The notes below the pieces were generated by a model. The model saw only the letters and a list, made by a program, of their open reading frames with translations, was not told the DNA's origin and did no database searches. Both the position numbers and the translations under genes were made by a program. A stretch of DNA of 64,000 nt from Streptomyces sp. NBC_00440 (GTDB lineage: Bacteria; Actinomycetota; Actinomycetes; Streptomycetales; Streptomycetaceae), in assembly GCF_036014215.1 (NCBI RefSeq), contig NZ_CP107921.1, forward strand, positions 7,871,501 through 7,935,500, read 5' to 3'. Below are positions 9,355 through 18,096 of this stretch, one piece after another. Position 1 is the stretch's first letter. Every line of letters begins with the position of its first letter.

Positions 9355-10370
9355 TGGACACCAGCATCTTCTTCTTCTCCGCGGAGGCGGAAGCGGGAGG
9401 GGGCGCGGATCCGTACGCGTTGGTGAAGGCGGTCGCCGCCCGCATCGACGACAGCGCGATGTGCGGGCTGTGGACGCCCGAACGGCACTTCAACGTCTTC
9501 GGCGGTCTGTACCCCAACCCCTCGGTGCTGGGTGCGGCCCTCGCCGTGTCGACGAGCAGGGTGGCGATCAGGGCCGGCAGCGTGGTGCTGCCCCTGCACG
9601 ATCCCGTGCGGGTCGCCGAGGAGTGGTCGGTGGTCGACAACCTGTCGGCGGGACGTGCGGAGATCGCCTTCTCCAGTGGATGGCACGCCAACGACTTCGT
9701 GCTGGCGCCGCAGGCCTACTCCGGGCGAGTCGAATCCCTGGACGACGCCATGGACCGGTTCACGCGACTGTGGCACGGGGACGCCGAGAAGCGCAGCGAC
9801 GGCAACGGCGACCAGATATCGGTCACGACGTATCCACGCCCGCACCGAGCCGACATTCCCTTGTGGATGTCGGGCCAGTCCGAGACGACGTTCCTGCACG
9901 CGGCGCGGCGCGGCACGGGGATCGTCACGAACTTCACCGGCAGACGCTTCGACGATCTCGAACGGAGAATCGCCCTCTACCGTTCCGCGTTCGTGCCGTC
10001 CCGTCACACACCGAGCCCACGGGTCGGTCTGATGCTGCACACGTACATCCATGACGATCCGCGTGCCGTCGCGGACGCACTTGACTCGTCCTACGACGCC
10101 TACGTCCGCCGCCACCTCGACCTGCAGCTGCAGAACGAGGCCGCCGACATCTCGGCAGCCGATCTGGACGACATGGTGGCCACGGCCAAGGGCCGGCTGC
10201 GGGGCGGCGGTGGTCTCGTCGGCGACAAGGCCGCCTGCGCGGAGCGCATCCGCCGCTTCGGTGACATCGGCGTCACCGAGATCGCCTGCCTGGTCGACTT
10301 CGGCATCGACCCGGAGCTGGTGCTGGAGAGCCTTGACAATCTTGACGATGTCGCGTCGTCAGTCCAGTGA
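9354..10370 (+). CDS. LLM-class flavin monooxygenase, MupA/Atu3640-like
   Basis: A 338 aa luciferase-like (TIM-barrel) flavin-dependent monooxygenase. It opens with MDTSIFFFS and shows LWTPERHFNVFGG, NPSVLGAALA, RAGSVVLPLHDPVRVAEEW and SSGWHANDF. This pattern fits the subfamily found inside nonribosomal peptide clusters (MupA/Atu3640 type), for which N- or C-hydroxylation or oxidative steps are proposed. GTG start at 9354 overlaps the mbtH stop by one base and its own stop overlaps the next GTG, so it is translationally coupled on both sides. The substrate cannot be read from sequence; a carrier-bound or free arginine-derived residue is possible. Confidence 0.85.
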   Translation: MDTSIFFFSAEAEAGGGADPYALVKAVAARIDDSAMCGLWTPERHFNVFGGLYPNPSVLGAALAVSTSRVAIRAGSVVLPLHDPVRVAEEWSVVDNLSAGRAEIAFSSGWHANDFVLAPQAYSGRVESLDDAMDRFTRLWHGDAEKRSDGNGDQISVTTYPRPHRADIPLWMSGQSETTFLHAARRGTGIVTNFTGRRFDDLERRIALYRSAFVPSRHTPSPRVGLMLHTYIHDDPRAVADALDSSYDAYVRRHLDLQLQNEAADISAADLDDMVATAKGRLRGGGGLVGDKAACAERIRRFGDIGVTEIACLVDFGIDPELVLESLDNLDDVASSVQ

Positions 10371-11497
10371 TTGGGGGAGCAGTGGAACTGCCACTCGCGA
10401 AGCTCGAAGAATGGATGCGGCGCTACTACCACGTGGTCGACCACGACATCGGCAGCAGCGGAGTCCGGGACCTGACCGTCGGCGAGCTGTGTCACATAGC
10501 CGACTTCGACCTGGCCGAACTGGCGGACCTTCCCTTCCACGACAGTGAGCCCCTGGGAGGGCGGAATCTGCGCGCCGCGCTGGCCGACCGCTGGACCGGC
10601 GGCGACAGCGAGCGCGTGATGGTCACCCACGGGTCCAGCGAGGCTATCTGGCTCGTCATGCAGACCCTGGTGCGCCCCGGTGACGATGTCATCGTGGTGG
10701 ATCCGGCCTACCAGCAGCTGCACGACATCGCGGTGGCCCGCGGCTGCCGCCTGCGCAGGTGGGACCTCTCCAGCGGCGACGGCTTCGCCGCCGACACGGA
10801 CCGGCTCCGGAAGCTGGTGGCGGCGGAGCGGCCACGCATGATCGTGGTCAACTTCCCGCACAACCCGACGGGCATAACCATCACCCGCGAACAGCAGGAC
10901 GAGCTGATCGAGATCGCGGCCGCCGCCGGCGCATGGCTCGTGTGGGACAACGCCTTCGGCGAACTCACCTACGAAGGCGACACACTGCCCCTGCCGCACG
11001 ACCGGTACGCACGCAGCCTGTCCTTCGGTACGTTCTCGAAGAGCTACGGCCTGGCCGGCATCCGCACCGGCTGGTGTCTGGCGCCCCCCGAGATGCTCGC
11101 CGAGATGGCGTACCTGCGCGACTATGTGGCGCTCTACGTCTCACCGGTGCTGGAGTTCTTCGCGGAACGGGCCGTCCGCAAAGCGGACCGCATTGTCGCC
11201 ATGCAGCGCGCACATGCCGGTCAGAACCGGGAACTCCTGCTCGCATGGGCGGGCGAGCACCCCGACCGCGTGCGGCTGACACCTCCCGCCGGCGGCGTCA
11301 GCGCGCTCGTCGAACTGCGCGGCGTTCAGGACGTCACCGAGGTGTGCCGCCGGCTCGCCGAGGAGTACCGCACGTTGCTGATTCCCGGGGAGTGTTTCGG
11401 GGACGCGTACCGCAACCACGTCCGGCTGGGCTTCGGAGGCACCCGTGCCGAACTCACGGCGGGACTGGCCAACCTGGATGTACTGCTGAAGTCGTAG
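10367..11497 (+). CDS. Capreomycidine synthase-like PLP enzyme (VioD family)
   Basis: A 376 aa fold-type I PLP enzyme that resembles VioD of viomycin, which cyclises 3-hydroxyarginine to capreomycidine by beta-replacement, much more than ordinary transaminases. From memory of VioD, shared features are PLxxxEEWMRRYY, DIGSSGVRDLTVGEL, THGSSEAIWL, VVNFPHNPTG, WDNAFGELTYEG and SFGTFSKSYGLAGIRTGWC, where the Lys binds PLP. GTG 10367 overlaps the previous stop; GTG 10382 with GGGGGAG in front is an alternative start. With a VioC-like hydroxylase next door, formation of a cyclic guanidine amino acid is the best guess. A hairpin at 11498-11522 ends the transcript. Confidence 0.85.
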   Translation: MIGGAVELPLAKLEEWMRRYYHVVDHDIGSSGVRDLTVGELCHIADFDLAELADLPFHDSEPLGGRNLRAALADRWTGGDSERVMVTHGSSEAIWLVMQTLVRPGDDVIVVDPAYQQLHDIAVARGCRLRRWDLSSGDGFAADTDRLRKLVAAERPRMIVVNFPHNPTGITITREQQDELIEIAAAAGAWLVWDNAFGELTYEGDTLPLPHDRYARSLSFGTFSKSYGLAGIRTGWCLAPPEMLAEMAYLRDYVALYVSPVLEFFAERAVRKADRIVAMQRAHAGQNRELLLAWAGEHPDRVRLTPPAGGVSALVELRGVQDVTEVCRRLAEEYRTLLIPGECFGDAYRNHVRLGFGGTRAELTAGLANLDVLLKS

Positions 11498-11522
11498 GTC
11501 CGGCGGGGGCTCCCTGCCGGAC
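11498..11522. terminator. Hairpin between convergent VioD-like and VioC-like genes
   Basis: 7-bp perfect inverted repeat GTCCGGC / GCCGGAC with an 11-nt loop, immediately after the stop at 11497 and before the minus-strand stop at 11539. Confidence 0.65.
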
Positions 11523-11538
11523 CCACGACCGGGGAGCG

Positions 11539-12564
11539 CTAGTAGATGACCCGGTGGTCCGCGGCAGGGCGCCAGGCCCGCGAACCGCGGAGGTTGCGCG
11601 TGATGTTCAGGCGCTTGAGCCAGCGATCACTGCCGTCGTAGCGGGCCCGGAAGGAGTTACGGCCGTGCACTGCCCGGAAATTGTCGATGAAAGCGCAGTC
11701 GCCCCGTTCGAGGGCGATGCCCTTCATCTTGGATTCGATCTCGTCGCACAGCCCGGTATAAGCCGTCAGCGAGCGTTCGGTCCAGCCCTCGGTTTTCATG
11801 TGGTAGGGGTCGAGGACCATATAGGGATTGGCCCGGTCACCGAAAAGGACGGGCCGCTTGACGGGGTTCGCGTTCCACGACTCGATGGTCTTGAAGCTGC
11901 CCTCGCGCAGCCGCTGGATGGTGGGATCGCCCGTTGATGTCGAATTCACGGGCAGGTGGGAGTTGTCGGGCATCTGGGTGAAGGCGGGCTCGAAGAGCGC
12001 GTCGACATCCAGGCCGGACCAGTCGAGATCGCCCGCGTCGCAGACCGTCGTCTCGACGGCATCGGGGTTCTTCAGGCACATCAGGGCGACGTAGTCGCCG
12101 CGGCAGGGGTGGAACGCGTCCTCGGTGTGCCAGGACAGGTGCTGAAGGCTGTTCGAGCCGAGCTCGTAGTGTTCGTGGCCCTTGATGGGCAGGACATCGT
12201 GCATGATCCGGCCGTCCTGCTGGGTCGCCCAGCCGAACACGTCGCCCAGCACCGAGGCGCACAGCAGGAAGAAGACCTCGTAGCGCAGCGTGGGCGAGCC
12301 GACGTGGCTGCCGCGCCAGTGCCCCGGTGTCGGCCCGATCTCCTCCTCGTCCACCTCGAAACCGGAGACCAGACAGAGGGCCGCCGGCTCCCGCAGCCGG
12401 TGGTCCTCAAGGAACTCCAGAAGACGCGCGGGCAACCTCCGGGCGAGCAGCGGAGCCTGGCGCAGCAGAACCGGGTCCTCGATGGTGGTCCACCGGGCAG
12501 TGATGTCGCTGAGCAGCGGGGCAACTGCTGTACGGTCGTGCGCCGTCAGCGTGAGCTTGTTCAT
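11539..12564 (-). CDS. Fe(II)/2-oxoglutarate arginine hydroxylase-like (VioC/MppO family)
   Basis: A 341 aa clavaminate-synthase-like oxygenase. It carries LGDVFGWATQQDGR, DVLPIKGHEHY, the metal motif WHTEDAF (HxE as in VioC), CAFIDNFRAVHGR with the distal His, and RYDGSDRWLKRLNITR with the 2-oxoglutarate Arg. This set closely matches VioC, the arginine 3-hydroxylase of viomycin, and its relatives OrfP and MppO. Expected role: beta-hydroxylation of free arginine or 4-hydroxyarginine before VioD-type cyclisation, or of a finished cyclic residue as MppO does. ATG 12564 follows GGAAGG. It is divergent from the MppP-like gene with a 189-bp shared control region. Confidence 0.87.
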   Translation of the reverse strand: MNKLTLTAHDRTAVAPLLSDITARWTTIEDPVLLRQAPLLARRLPARLLEFLEDHRLREPAALCLVSGFEVDEEEIGPTPGHWRGSHVGSPTLRYEVFFLLCASVLGDVFGWATQQDGRIMHDVLPIKGHEHYELGSNSLQHLSWHTEDAFHPCRGDYVALMCLKNPDAVETTVCDAGDLDWSGLDVDALFEPAFTQMPDNSHLPVNSTSTGDPTIQRLREGSFKTIESWNANPVKRPVLFGDRANPYMVLDPYHMKTEGWTERSLTAYTGLCDEIESKMKGIALERGDCAFIDNFRAVHGRNSFRARYDGSDRWLKRLNITRNLRGSRAWRPAADHRVIY

Positions 12565-12753
12565 CGCCCTTCCTTCTTCCGCGGCCGTTCGCGGCGAGTT
12601 CATGAACGCGTAGAACAAGAAAAAGCGTATGAGCACACACGACGACGGCGGACGTGCCCAATACAAGGGACAAGTAATCCGCGCCCTCCCAAAATAGGGT
12701 CTCCAGCGTTGATACCGATTCGGAATCCGTGATATCGGCAGACGAGGGAATCC
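12565..12753. promoter_or_regulatory. Divergent promoter region, VioC-like / main NRPS operon
   Basis: 189-bp gap between two divergent starts, less GC-rich than its surroundings (for example AACAAGAAAAAGCGTATGAG and CCAAAATAGGG). GAATCCGTGA occurs twice, at 12723-12732 and 12749-12758, the second copy covering the GTG start of the MppP-like gene. A GTTCATGAAC palindrome lies near 12597. It probably drives the long operon to 28341. Confidence 0.5.
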
Positions 12754-13869
12754 GTGACCGCGAACTTGACCTTGATGGAAGTCGACGCTCTGACCGACCC
12801 CGATGGTCGCCTGAATCTGACGGACGGGCATGCGCGTCTGGCGTTGTCGCCGGAGCAGGCAGCCATCGTCGCCCGCATCCCGGAGATGTTCGCGATCACC
12901 ACCCGTCGCGCTTTTCCGTCCATCGAGGAAGCGGCGCACACCGCCTTCCTCGGTGCGATCGGACAGCGCACGGCACCGATCGGGACCGGCCGCATCCTGA
13001 GCTGCTACTCCTCGACCCTCGCCACGGACATCGTGGCGCGGGCGCTGCCGGCGGGAGCGACGGTCGCCGTCCTGCATCCGACGTTCGACAACATCGCCGA
13101 CCTCTTCCAGACCCGGGGTCTGAAACTGGTCCCGCTGCACGAAGAGGCGCTGCTCAACCAGGACTGGCCGGGGTCGCCCGTGAGCGCCGTCGTCATCACC
13201 ATGCCGAACAATCCGACGGGTCTGGTCACCCCGGAGGGCCATCTGCGCTCGCTGGCCGAGCACGCCGCACGGCACGGCCAGACGGTGATCGTCGACGCCA
13301 GCTTCCGCGGCCAGGTGCGCGACGCGCAGTACGACACCTACGCCGTGCTCGATGCAGCAGGCGCGGACTGGATCATCATCGAGGACACCGGCAAGTTGTG
13401 GCCGATGCACGAGTTGAAGATCGGGATGCTCGCCTACAGCGAACGCACCACACTCCCGATCAGGCGCGCCTTCTCCGAGTCGATGCTGGCCGCGTCACCG
13501 GTGGTGCTGCAGCTGGTCGAGGCGCTGGCAGGAGACTGGGCCGACGGCGGCTACGAGCGCGCCCGCGCCCTCGTCGAGCGCAACCGCAGCGCGGTGCGCG
13601 AGGCGATCGAGGCCGCCGGCACCGAACTCGCCGATCCCCACTCCCAGATCAGTGTGGCGCGGGTCGCGCTGCCGGAGGGCGGCCCCGACTCCTCGCAGCT
13701 CTACCAGGACCTGAGGGCGCGCGGGGCACACGTGTTGCCCTGTGCCCCCTTCTACTGGGCCGATCCCGCGAGCGGCCTGCGCAGTATACGTATGTCGCTC
13801 GCGCGGCCGTACGAGGTCGTCCACACCGCAGCGGCGGCTCTGGCCGACGCCTACTCGTCCCGGAGGTGA
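12754..13869 (+). CDS. MppP-like PLP-dependent L-arginine oxidase/hydroxylase
   Basis: A 371 aa PLP enzyme of the MppP/RohP type, which uses O2 without a metal to turn L-arginine into 4-hydroxy-2-oxo-arginine (plus 2-oxo-arginine). From memory of MppP, diagnostic stretches are LNLTDGHARLALSPEQ, GRILSCYSSTLATDI, HPTFDNIADLF, TMPNNPTGLV, VDASFRGQV and IEDTGKLWPMHELKIG, with the PLP Lys in DTGKLWP. The N-terminal helix region, important for oxidase activity in MppP, is present. GTG 12754 follows GAGGGAA. It heads the main operon, three bases before the transaminase. Together with the VioC- and VioD-like genes it predicts a C4-oxygenated arginine derivative. Confidence 0.88.
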   Translation: MTANLTLMEVDALTDPDGRLNLTDGHARLALSPEQAAIVARIPEMFAITTRRAFPSIEEAAHTAFLGAIGQRTAPIGTGRILSCYSSTLATDIVARALPAGATVAVLHPTFDNIADLFQTRGLKLVPLHEEALLNQDWPGSPVSAVVITMPNNPTGLVTPEGHLRSLAEHAARHGQTVIVDASFRGQVRDAQYDTYAVLDAAGADWIIIEDTGKLWPMHELKIGMLAYSERTTLPIRRAFSESMLAASPVVLQLVEALAGDWADGGYERARALVERNRSAVREAIEAAGTELADPHSQISVARVALPEGGPDSSQLYQDLRARGAHVLPCAPFYWADPASGLRSIRMSLARPYEVVHTAAAALADAYSSRR

Positions 13870-13872
13870 GCG

Positions 13873-14985
13873 GTGACCGCCGCGACGATGGACTTCGAGA
13901 TCTGTCCTACGCGCCGGCCCCGGCCCGCCGCTGAACGGGACGCGGTGTTGGAGGAGCCGGGGTTCGGGCAGACGTTCACCGATCATATGGTGACGTTGCG
14001 CTGGTCCGCCGAGCGCGGTTGGCACGACGGACGCCTGGAACCCTACGGGTCGTTCACGCTGGAGCCCGCGACCTCGGTCTTCCACTATGGGCAGGCGCTC
14101 TTCGAGGGGATGAAGGCATACCGGCACCCCGGCGGGGCGGTCACGCTGTTCCGTCCGGAGGCGAACGCGGCACGGTTCAACGCGTCGGCGCGGCGCATGG
14201 CGATGCCCGAACTGCCGCCGGAGATCTTCGTCAGGGCCGTCGAACTGCTGGTGTCCCACGATCGCGACTGGGTGCCTGAAGGGGCCGGCAGAAGCCTCTA
14301 TCTCCGCCCTTTCATGATCGCGACAGATCCCTCGCTGGGTTTCACCCACCCGTCGCGCACCTTCCTGTTCTGTGTGGTCGCCTCGCCCGCCACCGCGTAC
14401 TTCGGCGGAGGACAGCCCAAGCCGCTGGCGGTCTGGCTGTCGACGAACTTCACGCGCGCGGTCCGCGGCGGAACGGGCTGCGCCAAGACGGGCGGCAACT
14501 ACGCGGGCGCCTTCGCCGCCGGGCTGGAGGCGACGGCCCACGGGTGCGACCAGGTGGTCTGGCTGGACGCCATGGAACACCGTTGGGCCGAGGAGATGGG
14601 GGGAATGAACCTGTTCTTCGTCCACACACCTCGCGACGGACGACCGCGGTTGACGACCCCGCCCCTGACGGGCACGTTGCTGCCGGGCATCACACGGGAC
14701 TCGCTCCTCACCCTGGGGCCGAAACTGGGCTATGACGCGGCCGAGAGCCCGATCTCCATCGAGCAGTGGCGCGAGGAATGCGCGTCCGGTGAGCTCACTG
14801 AGGTGTTCGCCTGCGGAACGGCCGCGGTGATCGCCCCGGTCGGCACCGTGAAGTCGGAGAGCGGGCAATGGAAGGTCGCCGACGGCGCACCGGGTCCGGT
14901 CACCCTCCGGCTGCGCCGGGAGCTGCTGGGGATCCAGCACGGTTCGGCGCCCGACCCGGAGGGCTGGGTCCATCATGTCCGCTGA
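13873..14985 (+). CDS. Branched-chain amino acid aminotransferase-like (class IV)
   Basis: A 370 aa fold-type IV PLP transaminase of the IlvE type. Landmarks: SVFHYGQALFEGMKAYR, LYLRPFMIATD, the PLP-lysine stretch GGTGCAKTGGNYAG, HRWAEEMGGMNLFFV and TEVFACGTAAVIAPVG. It would make valine, leucine or isoleucine from their 2-oxo acids. It could also reaminate the oxo acid produced by the MppP-like enzyme, although class IV enzymes prefer aliphatic substrates. The GTG start lies three bases after the MppP-like stop and its end overlaps the A-T gene by 11 bp, fitting a supply of the valine-like residue activated by that enzyme. Confidence 0.9.
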   Translation: MTAATMDFEICPTRRPRPAAERDAVLEEPGFGQTFTDHMVTLRWSAERGWHDGRLEPYGSFTLEPATSVFHYGQALFEGMKAYRHPGGAVTLFRPEANAARFNASARRMAMPELPPEIFVRAVELLVSHDRDWVPEGAGRSLYLRPFMIATDPSLGFTHPSRTFLFCVVASPATAYFGGGQPKPLAVWLSTNFTRAVRGGTGCAKTGGNYAGAFAAGLEATAHGCDQVVWLDAMEHRWAEEMGGMNLFFVHTPRDGRPRLTTPPLTGTLLPGITRDSLLTLGPKLGYDAAESPISIEQWREECASGELTEVFACGTAAVIAPVGTVKSESGQWKVADGAPGPVTLRLRRELLGIQHGSAPDPEGWVHHVR

Positions 14986-16816
14986 ACTCAGGGCCCGTGC
15001 GCAGGAGCCGCGCTGCATCCACGAGATGGTCGGCGAGCAGGCCCGCCGCACACCCGGCGCGATCGCCGTCAGCCACGGGGATCTGCGCCTCACGTACCGC
15101 GAACTCGACCTGCGCTCGGCGGCACTGGCACGGCGCCTGGGGAGCGCCGGGGTGGTGCGCGGCGACACCGTCGTGGTGCTGCTCGACCGGTCGATCGACC
15201 TGATCGTGGCACTGACGGCCGTGCTGCGGGCCGGCGCGGCCTATCTCTACCTGGACCCGGCCGAGCCCATCGGCCAGCGGGAGCGGATCCTGGCCGACAC
15301 CCGCGCCCGATACGCCGTCGCCCACAGCGATTCCGCCCACCGGATCGACCTGCCGGTCGTGCTGAACATCGACGACGGCGAGCCCGAGGCATCTCCGTCC
15401 GTCCCGGCCGACGAGGACGACCGAACTCCCGTGGACAGCCCGGCGTACGTCTGCTACACGTCGGGCTCCACCGGCGACCCCAAGGGCGTGGTGGTCTCGC
15501 ATCGGGCGGTCTTCCGCCTTGTGGACGACCCGTCGTGGATCGATGTCCGCGACGACGACGTGTTCTTCCAGCTCACCCGCGTCGGTTTCGACGTGTCCAC
15601 CTTCGAGATCTGGATGCCCCTCGTACGAGGGCTGAGGCTGGCCCTGGGGCCGCCGCTGCGCGCCAACCTGGATCTCGCCGATCTGGCCGGGACCATGCGC
15701 GCCGAGGGCGTCACCGTGCTGTGGCTGACGGCGGGGCTGTTCCACCAGATGGTGATGCACCACCTGGAGGGTCTGGCCGGGATCCGGCATCTGCTCGCCG
15801 GCGGGGACGTGCTGTCCCCGGCCCACGTCAGCCGGGTGATGACCGCCTACCCCGACCTGGTCTTCACCAACGGCTACGGGCCGACCGAGAACACCACCTT
15901 CAGCACCTGCTGGACCACACGCGATCCGGGTTCGGCGCCCACAGTCCCGATCGGCGTCCCGATCGACGGCAGTTCCGCAGTGGTCCGCGGCGACGACCTG
16001 CGGCCCGTGGCCGACGGGGAGATCGGCGAACTGTGGGTAGGCGGAAGCGGGGTGGCGAACGGGTACCTGCACCGCGGGGCGGAGACCGCGATGCGCTTCG
16101 TCGCCGACCTCGACCCGGATGCGGCACCGGGCAGCCGGATGTACCGCACCGGCGACCTGGCGCGATGGCGGGCCGACGGCACCCTTGAGTTCCTCGGCCG
16201 GGTGGACCGGCAGCTGAAGATACGCGGCTACCGCGTCGAGCCGAGCATGGTGGAGTCGGAGATCCTGCGCCTCCCCGGCGTCGCGCAGGCAGCCGTGGTG
16301 CCCCGCACCTACGGGGCGAGCGATACGCGTCTGATCGCGTACGTGGGCGCCGGGGGCGATCCGTCGACCTGGCCCGCGTTCAGCGCCTCGCTGCGGGAGC
16401 AGCTGCAGGCGGGACTGCCGGCACATCTGGTCCCGTGGGCGATCGTCGTGCACCCCGAGCTGGCGCTCAACCCGAACGGGAAGGTGGACCGTTCGGCGCT
16501 GCCGTCGGCGAAGATCCCGCGGAACGTGTGGAACGAGTACGTGGCGCCCAGGAACTCCGTCGAGGCGCGATTGGCCGAGATCTGGAGCGAGGCGCTGGAC
16601 ATCGAGGATGTCGGGATCGAGGACAACTTCTTCGACCTGGGCGGGCACTCCCTGCTGGCCGCCGAGTTGCTGGCCGCGCTGCCGGAGGAGTTCGACTCGA
16701 CGCTGCCCGCACGCACGCTGTACCTGCGACCGACGATCGCCGAACTTGCGAAAGAGCTCCGCGGCAGCGCGGAGGAGTCGAATCCAGAGAGGACCACGGA
16801 TGCATCGGCTCAGTAG
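14975..16816 (+). CDS. Stand-alone NRPS adenylation-carrier didomain (A-T), valine-like code
   Basis: A 613 aa free-standing loading protein. The adenylation domain has YTSGSTGDPKG (about residue 162), FDVSTFEIW, NGYGPTENTT, YRTGDLARW and NPNGKVDR, followed by a carrier domain with DLGGHSLL (Ser near 558). Reading the pocket by eye gives D235 V236 F239 W278 L299 A301 G322 T330 F331, two changes from the common valine code DAFWLGGTF. It has no condensation domain. A-T followed directly by a P450 and a thioesterase is the NovH/NovI and NikP1/NikQ arrangement, where the tethered amino acid is beta-hydroxylated and then released or passed on. It overlaps both neighbours (11 and 17 bp). Confidence 0.9.
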   Translation: MSAELRARAQEPRCIHEMVGEQARRTPGAIAVSHGDLRLTYRELDLRSAALARRLGSAGVVRGDTVVVLLDRSIDLIVALTAVLRAGAAYLYLDPAEPIGQRERILADTRARYAVAHSDSAHRIDLPVVLNIDDGEPEASPSVPADEDDRTPVDSPAYVCYTSGSTGDPKGVVVSHRAVFRLVDDPSWIDVRDDDVFFQLTRVGFDVSTFEIWMPLVRGLRLALGPPLRANLDLADLAGTMRAEGVTVLWLTAGLFHQMVMHHLEGLAGIRHLLAGGDVLSPAHVSRVMTAYPDLVFTNGYGPTENTTFSTCWTTRDPGSAPTVPIGVPIDGSSAVVRGDDLRPVADGEIGELWVGGSGVANGYLHRGAETAMRFVADLDPDAAPGSRMYRTGDLARWRADGTLEFLGRVDRQLKIRGYRVEPSMVESEILRLPGVAQAAVVPRTYGASDTRLIAYVGAGGDPSTWPAFSASLREQLQAGLPAHLVPWAIVVHPELALNPNGKVDRSALPSAKIPRNVWNEYVAPRNSVEARLAEIWSEALDIEDVGIEDNFFDLGGHSLLAAELLAALPEEFDSTLPARTLYLRPTIAELAKELRGSAEESNPERTTDASAQ

Positions 16817-18071
16817 GAACGAGGTCGACTCGTCCGCAGGACCGGCCGCGGGCTGTCCCGTCGGTGCGGCCGCCGCCGGTCTGGCGCACTCCGCGGCCTT
16901 CACCGAGATGGGATTCCGTGGAGTCTGGGCGCGGATGCGCGAGGAGGACCACCTGGAGTGGACCCAGGTGGACGACCACAACGGATTCTGGTCGGTGGTG
17001 ACGTACGCCGATGTGGAGCGGGTGCTGCGGGACGCCGCCGCCTTCACCTCCGAGCGCGGCACGATGATCAATATCCTCGGGGTCGAGGACCCGGCGGGCG
17101 GGCGGCAGATCGCCGCCACCGATCCGCCGCGGCACACCGTCATGCGGGCCCGCCTGCAGAAGGCGCTCGCCATCAAGTCCATCGAGAAGCAGCAGAGCAT
17201 GATCAGCAGCCTGGTCGACGAGGCGCTGGCACCGCTGGCCGCCGACGGCGGCTTCGACTTCGCGGAGGCGATGCTGGCCCTCCCGGTGGCCATCGGCGGC
17301 GAGTCCATGGGGCTGCCGCGTGCGGACTGGCCGCGGCTGGGCGAGCTCCTGGTCGCCTCCGTCGCCGCCGACGATCCCGCGTACCAGAACGAGGCGGGCA
17401 CTCAGGCGACACTGGACGCCGCCCATCGTGAACTGTTCGCGTACTTCCAGGACATCTACCGCGAGCGGCGCCGCAACCTCGGAGACGACCTCATCAGCGT
17501 GCTGATCACCACCGAGGTGGACGGACGCACCATGACCCCCGGTGAGGTCATGTCCAACTGCTACAGCGTGCTGCTCGGAGCGGTCGTCACGACGCCGCAC
17601 GCCCCCAACTACATGATGACCGAGCGCATCGCCGACGGAACCCTCAGCCGGTGGGCCGAGGACATCACCGCCACCCCGACGGCCGTGGAGGAGGCGCTGC
17701 GCCTGGGCTCACCCGTCAGCCACTTCATGCGCTACGCCGTCGACGACGTGGTGATTCGCGGGACGCGCATACGGGCGGGCGAAGCCGTGGTCAGCTGGCT
17801 CGGCGCGGCGAACAGGGACAGTGCGGTGTTCCCGGATCCGGAGCACTTCGACATCCGCCGGCGCCCGAACAAGCATCTGGCCTTCGGAATCGGCCCCCAC
17901 TACTGCGTTGGGCACACCGTCGCGCGGGTCACGCTGCGCACCCTGTTCAACGAGCTGCTGACGCGGTTCACGGCGTTCGAGCCTGCCGGGGAGCCCGAGC
18001 GGCTGCGCTCCAACTTCGTCTCCGGCTACCGGAAGCTGCCGATCACCGCGTCGCCTGCCCACGCAGGCTGA
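16800..18071 (+). CDS. Cytochrome P450, probable carrier-bound amino acid hydroxylase
   Basis: A 423 aa soluble bacterial P450. The heme loop is FGIGPHYCVGH (Cys about residue 369) and the K-helix ExxR is EALR. The I-helix reads LLGAVVTTPHA, departing from the usual AGxxT acid-alcohol pair: the acidic residue before the Thr pair is missing. Such I-helices occur in P450s acting on carrier-tethered substrates, but that is only suggestive. ATG 16800 with GAGAGGA in front lies inside the end of the A-T gene. Predicted job: beta-hydroxylation of the valine-like residue on the A-T carrier. Nothing in the sequence fixes the site of oxidation. Confidence 0.87.
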   Translation: MHRLSRNEVDSSAGPAAGCPVGAAAAGLAHSAAFTEMGFRGVWARMREEDHLEWTQVDDHNGFWSVVTYADVERVLRDAAAFTSERGTMINILGVEDPAGGRQIAATDPPRHTVMRARLQKALAIKSIEKQQSMISSLVDEALAPLAADGGFDFAEAMLALPVAIGGESMGLPRADWPRLGELLVASVAADDPAYQNEAGTQATLDAAHRELFAYFQDIYRERRRNLGDDLISVLITTEVDGRTMTPGEVMSNCYSVLLGAVVTTPHAPNYMMTERIADGTLSRWAEDITATPTAVEEALRLGSPVSHFMRYAVDDVVIRGTRIRAGEAVVSWLGAANRDSAVFPDPEHFDIRRRPNKHLAFGIGPHYCVGHTVARVTLRTLFNELLTRFTAFEPAGEPERLRSNFVSGYRKLPITASPAHAG

Positions 18072-18096
18072 GTCCGAACGTCGGAAGGGTTTCCCC

